Shown: in pieces, positions 17,301 through 23,255 of the stretch
Layout: each line of letters starts with the position of its first letter
Position numbering within the stretch: position 1 is the stretch's first letter
DNA from: Acidobacteriota bacterium
GTDB taxonomy: Bacteria > Acidobacteriota > Blastocatellia > Pyrinomonadales > Pyrinomonadaceae
DNA length: 64,000 nt
NCBI GenBank assembly: GCA_019639135.1
Contig: JAHBSL010000011.1
Location: 1 to 64,000 of the forward strand
Reading direction: 5' to 3'
Notes under the pieces: generated by a model
Told to the model about the DNA's origin: nothing
Seen by the model: only the letters and a program-made list of their open reading frames with translations
The model's database searches: none
Program-made: the position numbers and the translations under genes

Positions 17301-17335
17301 CAAATATCGACGAACCGCCGCTGATGAGGTGAATT

Positions 17336-17363
17336 TCGATAGCCCGAAAGCAAATTTTGTCAG
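17336..17363 (-). promoter_or_regulatory. Possible promoter of the btuB riboswitch transcript
   Basis: On the minus strand CTGACA (17358-17363) and TATCGA (17336-17341) are separated by 16 nt and lie just upstream of the aptamer. The -35 matches five of six positions and the -10 is weak. The 42-bp repeat array begins immediately behind the -35, where operator or UP-type sites would lie. Confidence 0.3.
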
Positions 17364-17650
17364 TCGCAGGCAATTATTTTTCTCCCGTCAGCAACTGTTG
17401 ATGACCCGTCAACACTTATTTTTCTCTCATCAACAACTGTTGATGACCCGTCAACACTTATTTTTCTCCTATCAACAACTGTTGATGACCCGTCAACACT
17501 TATTTTTCTCTCATCAACAACTGTTGATGACCCGTCAACAATTATTTTTCTCCCATCAGCAATTGTTGATGACCCGTCAACAATTATTTTTCTCCCATCA
17601 ACAACTGTTGATGACCCGTCAACACTTATTTTTCTCCCATCAACAACTGA
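17363..17650. repeat. 42-bp tandem array of palindromic units, about 6.8 copies
   Basis: The landmark GACCCGTCAA recurs at 17403, 17445, 17487, 17529, 17571 and 17613, exactly every 42 bp, with degenerate partial units at both ends. Each unit carries a palindrome of the form TCATCAACAACTGTTGATGA (9-bp arms) followed by GACCCGTCAACACTTATTTTTC. Units differ at only a few positions. The array fills the gap between the btuD stop and the btuB promoter/riboswitch. There is no unique spacer between copies, so it is not a CRISPR array. On the minus strand each unit also reads as a start codon, 12 more sense codons and TAA (see findings). Confidence 0.95.
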
Positions 17651-17688
17651 TTCCCGGTCGCAAGATTTGATAAAGAGCCTCTAAATCA

Positions 17689-18459
17689 TCAAAAAACCGG
17701 CGTTATCCGCACCTTTCCGGTCGCCGGATTGGCGTCGCGGAGCGAGCGGACGCCGAAAACCTCGGCAATATTTGCCTCGCTGAGCACTTCTTCCGCCGCT
17801 CCGGCCGCGAAAAGCCCGCCGCGATGCAGCAAAATAAGCTCATCGGCAAACTCCGCGGCGAGATTCAGGTCATGCGTTATAACGACCGCCGCAAAGCCCT
17901 CGGTGTCGCACCGGCCGCGGACGAGCCGGAATATCATCGCCTGATGAGCGAGGTCGAGATTGGCCGTCGGCTCATCGAGCAAGAGAATTTTCGCCTCCGT
18001 CGCAAGGGCCCGGGCGAGCACGACACGTTGCCGCTCGCCGCCCGAAAGCTGATTCATCAGCCGCGTGGCGTAGTTTTGCAGGTCGCACTCGGCCAATGCC
18101 CGCTCGGCGACGGAGATGTCCTCCGCACGCTCCCAGCCGAACGCTCCGCCATGAGCGAAACGTCCCGAAAGCACGAAATCGAGCACCGTCACGGGAAACT
18201 TCGTCTCATTTTCCTGCGCGACCACCGCCACCCGCCTCGCCGCCTCTCGCCGCGATAGCTCCGCCAGCGGCCGCCCGTCAAGCACAACGCTTCCCGCAGC
18301 CGCAGGCAGCGTTCCATTTAGAGCTTTCAGCAGCGTCGTCTTGCCCGCACCATTCGGCCCTAGCAAAGCGACCATCCGCCCTTCGGAAAGGCTCAGCGAA
18401 ACCTCGCGAAGCACATCGCACGGGCCATAACGAACTGAAATGTTCCGAGCTTCTAGCAT
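17689..18459 (-). CDS. btuD: ABC transporter ATPase, vitamin B12 import
   Basis: This 256-aa ATPase of the BtuD/FecE/FhuC family powers cobalamin import with BtuC. Visible are Walker A LLGPNGAGKTTLLKAL (about residues 33-48), the Q-loop (VAVVAQENE), the signature LSGGERQR (about 135-142), Walker B ILLLDEPTANLD and the H-loop VVITHDLN. I chose the ATG at 18459, where MLEARNISVRYG opens the domain. The longer frame to 18498 runs through a dispersed repeat. It is the third gene in transcription order after btuF and btuC. The final 42 nt before the array lack a clear terminator, so read-through into the repeat array is possible. Confidence 0.92.
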   Translation of the reverse strand: MLEARNISVRYGPCDVLREVSLSLSEGRMVALLGPNGAGKTTLLKALNGTLPAAAGSVVLDGRPLAELSRREAARRVAVVAQENETKFPVTVLDFVLSGRFAHGGAFGWERAEDISVAERALAECDLQNYATRLMNQLSGGERQRVVLARALATEAKILLLDEPTANLDLAHQAMIFRLVRGRCDTEGFAAVVITHDLNLAAEFADELILLHRGGLFAAGAAEEVLSEANIAEVFGVRSLRDANPATGKVRITPVF

Positions 18460-18466
18460 TTTTTTC

Positions 18467-18558
18467 ACCGCCGAGACGCAGAGCCGCAGAGTCGGCAAAT
18501 GCGTTGCGGCAGGTTTCCTTCACCTCATCCTCTCGGCGTCTCTGCGTCTTTGCGGTTA
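18467..18558. repeat. Inverted copies of a GACGCAGAG-type dispersed repeat
   Basis: ACCGCCGAGACGCAGAG (from 18467) and its inverted relative ending CTCTGCGTCTTTGCGGT (to 18556) flank about 38 nt in the btuC-btuD gap. The right copy reaches the btuC stop codon. The 'CCGCAAAGACGCAGAGACGC' type of sequence is a common dispersed bacterial repeat. The inverted pair could fold in the mRNA. Confidence 0.65.
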
Positions 18559-19506
18559 ATTTCTTCTCAGTAAAAATATGAACAACGGAGCCCCGATCAA
18601 TGCCGTTATCGCCCCGACGGGAAGCTCCCGTGGGGCGATCGCCGTCCGGGCGACCGTATCTGCAAGCACGACGAAGATCGCTCCGGCAATGGCCGACATC
18701 GGCACGACGAGCCGGTTGTCGCTCCCGACCACGAGCCGAACGATGTGCGGCACGATCAGCCCAACGTAACCGACCGAACCGCTCGCCGCGACCGAGGTGC
18801 CGACGAGCACACTCGCCGCTCCGAAAATGATGATCCTCACGCGGCCGACCTCAACGCCGTGGTCGAAGGCATCTCGCTCGCCGATCATCATCAGATTGAG
18901 CGCACGTGCCTGCGACGAGAGCACAATGGTCCCGGCAGCCGCCGCAGCAAGCGTCAAGTAGAAGCCGTTATAGGTCGCCTGCGAGAGATCGCCGAGCAGC
19001 CAGAATGTATAGCCGCGAAGCCGTGCGGCATCAAGCAAGCTCGTCAGCAGTACAATGATCGACGAGAGAAACGTGGTGATGATGACGCCCGAAAGCACGA
19101 GCCGCTCGACGTTCATTCCCGCCCGGCTTTTTGCCATCTGATAGACCGCAAAGGTCGCGATCGCCGCTCCGGCAAAAGCCATCACGGGCCGCGCACCCGC
19201 AACGTCTCCCAATAGCACGAACGCCAGAAGCGTCCCTAACGCCGCTCCATTCGAAACTCCAAGCAAGTAAGGCTCGGCCAACGGATTCCGCAACAACGCC
19301 TGCAACGAAGCCCCCGCCAAAGCAAGCGATGCCCCAACACACGCCCCGAGCAGCACACGCGGAATTCGAATATCGAAAAGGATCGCCCGGCCCTGCTCCG
19401 TCATTTCAAAGACCGAAACACGCTCGCTGCCAAGCAGCATCGCAGCAACCAAAGCCGCCGCCAGCCCCGCGATGAGCAACAGAAAAATGTAGTTTGCACG
19501 TTTCAA
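18556..19506 (-). CDS. btuC: ABC transporter permease, vitamin B12 import
   Basis: The 316-aa FecCD-family permease has about nine to ten transmembrane helices. It forms the inner-membrane channel for cobalamin together with BtuD. Family hallmarks are RIPRVLLGACVGASLALAGA near the N-terminus, LLRNPLAEPYLLGVSNGAALG (about residues 70-90), GYTFWLLGDLS and the C-terminal VGYVGLIVPHIVRLVVGSDNR block. Related permeases carry iron-siderophores, so the B12 assignment rests on the two riboswitches and the neighbouring receptor. It lies between btuF and btuD, and both gaps are filled by inverted repeats. Confidence 0.92.
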   Translation of the reverse strand: MKRANYIFLLLIAGLAAALVAAMLLGSERVSVFEMTEQGRAILFDIRIPRVLLGACVGASLALAGASLQALLRNPLAEPYLLGVSNGAALGTLLAFVLLGDVAGARPVMAFAGAAIATFAVYQMAKSRAGMNVERLVLSGVIITTFLSSIIVLLTSLLDAARLRGYTFWLLGDLSQATYNGFYLTLAAAAAGTIVLSSQARALNLMMIGERDAFDHGVEVGRVRIIIFGAASVLVGTSVAASGSVGYVGLIVPHIVRLVVGSDNRLVVPMSAIAGAIFVVLADTVARTAIAPRELPVGAITALIGAPLFIFLLRRN

Positions 19507-19522
19507 AACGTAATGGTTAACA

Positions 19523-19600
19523 AACTAAAAACTCTCAACTTTGAACTAGAAACTGTTATGAAATGAACAGTTTTCAGTTTCTAGTTATCAGTTTTTAGTT
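19523..19600. repeat. Large imperfect palindrome in the btuF-btuC gap
   Basis: AACTAAAAACT (19523-19533) is answered by AGTTTTTAGTT (19590-19600), and inside it ACTAGAAACTGTT is answered by AACAGTTTTCAGTTTCTAGT, around ATGAAATG. The element is strikingly A+T rich and takes in the btuF stop codon. It could form a long hairpin in the btuFC mRNA. No T-run terminator follows. Confidence 0.75.
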
Positions 19601-20512
19601 ACCGGTCGGTTCCTGCCTTAATAGCGCCGCAAGCTGCTCGAGCGCGTCGGCCAACCGCGGGCCGGGACGCGAGAGGATGTCCGCATTGACGCGGTAAACG
19701 CGGCCGCTACGAACTGCGGCGGAGTTCCTGAGTGCGTCGTTCGGCTTAAGGTTATCGGGACTGTCCGAGAGAATGATCACTTCGGGGTCGAGTGCCAAAG
19801 CCGTCTCCTTGCTAAGTTTAGGGTAACCGCCGGGAATGTCTGCCGTTACAGACATGCCGCCCGCTCGCTCGATGAGTTCGGTTATGAACGAATCCCGCCC
19901 GATGGTGAAAAGGTCCGCCTCTGAGATCTGCAGCAGGACGCGAGCAGGGCGTTTGGCCCGAGGACGCCGTTTCACCGCCGCGATGCGGTTCTCGAATTCG
20001 ATCGCGGCAAGTTCCGCCCGCTCGCCGCTCGAAAAGATCTGCCCGAGCCTACGAAGGCGGTCCGCCACATCGCCGAGCCCGCGGATGTCCAAAACGAAAA
20101 CCGCCGCACTCTGCCCCTCAAGTGCCGAAGCAAATGCCTCAAGCTGTGAGGCTGTCGAAACGAGGATCACCTCAGGCCTAACCGCAATGATCGCCTCGAT
20201 GTTCGGCGACTGCGTATCGCCTATCTTTTGTATATTCTTCGCCGCGGTCGGATGATCGCAGTAGCTCGTCACGCCGACCAAGCGATCGCCCGCACCGGCG
20301 GCAAAGACCATCTCAGTAATGCTCGGTGCAAGCGAAACTGCCCGCGTAACCTTTTCCGGCAGACGAACATCGCGGCCGAGGTCGTCCTTCATCGTTCGCA
20401 TTTCGGCCACCGCAGGTATCTCTGCTTGCTGCCGATCGCAGGCGACAAGCATTGAACCCGCAAGAGTCAATACCAGGAATATCATCAGCCACTCAACCGA
20501 ACGACATTTCAT
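19595..20512 (-). CDS. btuF: Periplasmic cobalamin-binding lipoprotein
   Basis: This 305-aa BtuF/FepB-type class III binding protein has a lipoprotein signal (lipobox LVAC, Cys25). Two lobes follow: RAVSLAPSITEMVFAAGAGD and VGVTSYCDHP in the N-lobe, then IEAIIAVRPEVILVS, and EVIILSDSPDN in the C-lobe. It would deliver cobalamin from the receptor to BtuC. I chose the ATG at 20512. In-frame codons upstream to 20623 merely translate the heptad repeats (FDLG/IWD units) and would remove the signal peptide from the N-terminus. A cobalamin riboswitch with a terminator-type platform lies upstream. First gene of btuF-btuC-btuD. Confidence 0.9.
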   Translation of the reverse strand: MKCRSVEWLMIFLVLTLAGSMLVACDRQQAEIPAVAEMRTMKDDLGRDVRLPEKVTRAVSLAPSITEMVFAAGAGDRLVGVTSYCDHPTAAKNIQKIGDTQSPNIEAIIAVRPEVILVSTASQLEAFASALEGQSAAVFVLDIRGLGDVADRLRRLGQIFSSGERAELAAIEFENRIAAVKRRPRAKRPARVLLQISEADLFTIGRDSFITELIERAGGMSVTADIPGGYPKLSKETALALDPEVIILSDSPDNLKPNDALRNSAAVRSGRVYRVNADILSRPGPRLADALEQLAALLRQEPTGN

Positions 20513-20593
20513 CCCAATCAATCCCAGATCCCAAATCCGAAATCCCAAATCGAACATCCCAAATCGAACATCCCAAATCGAACATCCCAAATC
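20513..20593. repeat. Heptameric tandem repeat in the btuF leader
   Basis: Ten consecutive 7-bp units in perfect register run from 20524 to 20593. On the minus (coding) strand each starts GAT, with GATTTGG alternating with GATGTTC, then GATTTCG and GATCTGG. It lies between the terminator T-run and the btuF start. Related units occur inside the btuB riboswitch (17175-17209). The pattern resembles the short tandemly repeated heptamers (STRR) known from cyanobacteria. Confidence 0.9.
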
Positions 20594-20649
20594 AAAAACG
20601 CCCTGCTCTTCCCTCTCGCGCAACTTGCGCGGACAAGAAAAACAGGGCG
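20594..20649 (-). terminator. Terminator-type expression platform of the btuF riboswitch
   Basis: On the minus strand CGCCCTG (from 20649) pairs with CAGGGCG (to 20599) and is followed by TTTTTG. An inner hairpin GCGCAAGTTGCGC lies in the loop. Its place right after the cobalamin aptamer and before btuF fits B12-induced transcription termination. Confidence 0.75.
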
Positions 20650-20659
20650 TTCGATGTCG

Positions 20660-20810
20660 CCTTGAGTCGCCTGCCGTGCTTTGACGCGAAACACGCTTGG
20701 CATTCTGCTGTTGCGGAGGTCTGACTTCATCGGCCCGCGAGGCCGAAATACAGTGACGCGATCGTGCGGGAATCTCACCCGGCTTCTCCCCGGAACCGAA
20801 AAACGTCTAA
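20660..20810 (-). promoter_or_regulatory. Cobalamin riboswitch controlling btuFCD
   Basis: On the minus strand CGTTTTTCGGTTCCGGGGAG leads into AAGCCGGGTGAGATTCCCGC and then ACGATCGCGTCACTG, the B12-box core. GAAGTCAGACCTCCGC follows as the 3' aptamer element. The subtype differs from the btuB riboswitch (GATCGCGTCACTG here, CCCACGCAACAGTG there). With the terminator at 20594-20649 it should reduce btuFCD transcription when cobalamin is bound. Confidence 0.88.
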
Positions 20811-20881
20811 CGGCCCGGAACGCAAAATACTGTAAAAGAACAGGAAACGGATTATTGCTTTAACCATGCGGCAATGTCAAA

Positions 20882-22180
20882 TCATACAGCCAGCGAGCCG
20901 AGCACCTCGTAGAACGCCGGAAAGGAAACACCCGCACATTCTGCATTCTCGATCACCGTTTCTCCCTTTGCCGCAATCCCCGCAACGGCAAATGCCATTG
21001 CAATCCGGTGGTCGCCGAAGGAATCGAACCGGCCGCCTTTTAACTCACTCATTTCAACCCGAAATCCGTTCTCGAATTCCTCGATCTCTGCACCCATCGC
21101 CCGCAGGTTGGTCACGATGCTCGCAATGCGGTCCGATTCCTTTACGCGAAGCTCACCCGCATCGCAGATCTCAAGTCCGCCCTCCGAACAAGCCCCTAGA
21201 ATTGCGAGCGCCGGAACCTCGTCGATCAGGTTCGCGACCATCTCACCGCGGATCGAATAACCCGTGGGCCGTTTTGGCAGCACCAACGAACGAACACGGA
21301 CATCGCCGATCGGCTCGCCGCCGGAGATGCGTTCATTCGCGATCTCGATCCCGACGCCGTATGCCCTTAGGACATCTAGGATGGCTGACCGCGTTGGGTT
21401 AAGCCCGACATCGCGGATCGTAACGTCCGAGTCCGGAAGTATCGCCGCCGCAACAAGAAAGAACGCGGCCGAAGAAACGTCGCCGGGAACAGTGAGATCA
21501 GTGGCCTTAAGCCGTGAGCCGCCATGGACGGAGATCTTCCGTCCCGATCCGAAAGCCGAAACATCGACCTCAACACCAAAACCGCGGAGCATCCGCTCCG
21601 TGTGGTCACGGGTTGGTGTCCGCTCGATCACCGATGTCGAGCCAGCGGCATTGAGGCCCGCAAGAAGCACGCACGATTTCACCTGTGCCGATGCGACCGG
21701 AAGTTCGTATTCGATGCCAACAAGCTTCCGTCCGCCAACAAGATGCACCGGAGCTTTGCCCTCGCTCGATTCGATCAACGCACCCATCTTTTCAAGCGGC
21801 CCGATTATCCGGCCCATCGGCCGCGACCTGAGCGACTCATCGCCGGTCAGCGTGGCCTCGACCCCGAGGCCCGCAAGCAAACCCGCCATCAGCCGTATCG
21901 TCGTGCCGCTATTTCCGCAGTCGAGTTCCGCTGCTGGTGATTGAAAGCCGTCTGGCCGGCCCGTGATGATGACCTCGCTCCCGCTGCTAGCGATGCCGAC
22001 GCCAAGCGTAGTAAGGCATTCGAGCGTCGAGCCGCAATCCTTGCTCGCCGAAAAATTGCTTATCCGAGTCGTGCCGGCGGCGATCGCGGCGAGCATCCCC
22101 GCACGGTGCGAGATCGATTTATCACCCGGAACGGTAATGTTACCGCGAACCCGCTCTGCCCTCTGTATCCTTTGCTCCAT
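20882..22180 (-). CDS. aroA: 3-phosphoshikimate 1-carboxyvinyltransferase (EPSP synthase)
   Basis: The 432-aa enzyme of the shikimate pathway joins shikimate 3-phosphate and phosphoenolpyruvate. The substrate-binding motifs are clear: VPGDKSISHRAGMLAAIA (about residues 17-34), ELDCGNSGTTIRLMAGLLAG (about 85-105), LRVKESDRIASI and DHRIAMAFAVAG near the C-terminus. Length is standard. It stands alone between the btuF riboswitch and the divergent RsbW-like gene. Another shikimate gene, a fused aroDE, is at 39.8 kb, so the pathway genes are scattered. Confidence 0.96.
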   Translation of the reverse strand: MEQRIQRAERVRGNITVPGDKSISHRAGMLAAIAAGTTRISNFSASKDCGSTLECLTTLGVGIASSGSEVIITGRPDGFQSPAAELDCGNSGTTIRLMAGLLAGLGVEATLTGDESLRSRPMGRIIGPLEKMGALIESSEGKAPVHLVGGRKLVGIEYELPVASAQVKSCVLLAGLNAAGSTSVIERTPTRDHTERMLRGFGVEVDVSAFGSGRKISVHGGSRLKATDLTVPGDVSSAAFFLVAAAILPDSDVTIRDVGLNPTRSAILDVLRAYGVGIEIANERISGGEPIGDVRVRSLVLPKRPTGYSIRGEMVANLIDEVPALAILGACSEGGLEICDAGELRVKESDRIASIVTNLRAMGAEIEEFENGFRVEMSELKGGRFDSFGDHRIAMAFAVAGIAAKGETVIENAECAGVSFPAFYEVLGSLAV

Positions 22181-22255
22181 AGGTCGATTATAGGTAATTT
22201 ATGAGCTTGTTTGACTTAATGCCCCTTTAACTCTTACCTTAAAAGCAATCAAGTT

Positions 22256-22666
22256 GTGGCTCAAACGCGAGAATTCACATTACCAAGCGAGATCGGCTCG
22301 GTCGATATGGCCGCCTCGGCGGCGGAAGATTTTGCCAAGGCTGGCAACGTGCCGGATGAAGCCCTCTCGGCCATTGACCTCGCGGTACGCGAATCGGTCG
22401 CCAACGCCGTCAAACACGGCAACCGGCTCGATGCCGACAAGAACGTCGAGATCACGCTTCACATTGCTGAAAGCGTCTTCGAGATCCGTGTTCGCGACTT
22501 CGGAATCGGTTTTAACGTGGATGCCATCCCGGACCCGACCGATCCGGCGAACCTGCTGAACGCGACCGGCCGCGGCATTCTGTTCATGCGTTCATTTATG
22601 GATGAGGTCGAATGGCTTCGCCATCCCGAAGGCGGAACGGTCGTGCGAATGGCGAAAAAATTATAA
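22256..22666 (+). CDS. RsbW-like ATP-binding anti-sigma/serine kinase
   Basis: The 136-aa GHKL ATPase-fold protein is of the RsbW/SpoIIAB type. Members bind a sigma factor and phosphorylate a STAS antagonist on serine. Motifs are the N-box DLAVRESVANAVKHGN (about residues 43-58), the G1 box VRDFGIGF (about 80-87) and a G2-like ATGRGILFMRSFMDEV. The start is GTG at 22256. TTGACT (22211-22216) about 40 nt upstream could be a -35 element, but the matching -10 is poor. A STAS protein follows 85 nt downstream with its own promoter. No SigB-like sigma factor is in the window, so the target is unknown. Confidence 0.9.
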   Translation: MAQTREFTLPSEIGSVDMAASAAEDFAKAGNVPDEALSAIDLAVRESVANAVKHGNRLDADKNVEITLHIAESVFEIRVRDFGIGFNVDAIPDPTDPANLLNATGRGILFMRSFMDEVEWLRHPEGGTVVRMAKKL

Positions 22667-22682
22667 AGGTATGAACGGCCAT

Positions 22683-22711
22683 TTACTTTGCAGAAATTTT
22701 TGTTCTAAAAT
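22683..22711 (+). promoter_or_regulatory. Probable promoter of the STAS gene
   Basis: TTTACT (22683-22688) and TAAAAT (22706-22711) are separated by 17 nt, close to the housekeeping consensus. They lie about 40 nt upstream of the STAS start, which also has a strong GAGGAGA ribosome site. Confidence 0.5.
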
Positions 22712-22751
22712 CGGCTTTCATTTTTCGTAAACACACTTCGAGGAGATAAAG

Positions 22752-23099
22752 ATGTCGGATATCAACATTTCGGAACGCCAGGCTGGCGATGTAACTGTTT
22801 TGGATCTGGAAGGCAAAGTAACCATCGGTGAGGGCAGCGTTGCGCTACGAAATGCTATCCGCCGTCTGCTTGGCGAGGGCAAGACCAAGATCCTCTTGAA
22901 CCTTGCGGGTGTCGGGTATATCGATTCGAGCGGAATCGGTGAACTCGTCTCGAGCTTTACGGCGGTTAACAAAGAAGGCGGGACGCTCAAGCTTCTTAAC
23001 CTGACGCAGAAGATCCAGGATCTTCTTGCGATCACGAAGCTTTTGACCGTGTTCGATACCTACGATAGCGAAGCCGAGGCACTCGCTAGCTTCGAGTAA
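22752..23099 (+). CDS. STAS-domain anti-sigma factor antagonist
   Basis: The 115-aa protein is a single STAS domain of the SpoIIAA/RsbV type. The phosphorylation site lies in [15 protein letters not shown] (about residues 55-69, conserved DSSG). Unphosphorylated, such proteins capture the RsbW-like kinase and free its partner. A strong ribosome binding site (GAGGAGATAAAG) precedes the ATG, consistent with high expression relative to the kinase gene. It probably works with the RsbW-like protein immediately upstream. A terminator follows. Confidence 0.94.
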   Translation: MSDINISERQAGDVTVLDLEGKVTIGEGSVALRNAIRRLLGEGKTKILLNLAGVGYIDSSGIGELVSSFTAVNKEGGTLKLLNLTQKIQDLLAITKLLTVFDTYDSEAEALASFE

Positions 23100-23119
23100 C
23101 CGAACAAGACGACCACTGC

Positions 23120-23155
23120 AAAAGGATAAGGGGCGCTCTGTCCTTTATCCTTTTT
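23120..23155 (+). terminator. Rho-independent terminator after the STAS gene
   Basis: AAAAGGATAAGG pairs with CCTTTATCCTTTT (one bulge) around a short loop and leads into a TTTTTGC run. It lies 20 nt after the STAS stop. Confidence 0.75.
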
Positions 23156-23255
23156 GCTTTTTCGGGCATTATTTAGGGTTGCGATACATCTTGATGCGGC
23201 CGCATTTCATCTACAATTCGGTCATCGTATTTCGCAGTTATCGCAGGTTTTGCTA

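Noticed and set aside
17363..17650. CRISPR array
   Set aside because: The whole 42-bp unit is repeated with no unique spacers, and no cas genes are present.
16972..17670. Plus-strand frame with 14-residue repeats (HQQLLMTRQ type)
   Set aside because: It runs antisense through the btuB start and riboswitch before reaching the array, and its repeat follows from the 42-bp period. It is not evidence for a real protein.
20513..20623. N-terminal extension of BtuF
   Set aside because: The extra codons translate the heptad repeats (FDLG and IWD units) and would displace the lipoprotein signal. The start at 20512 is better.
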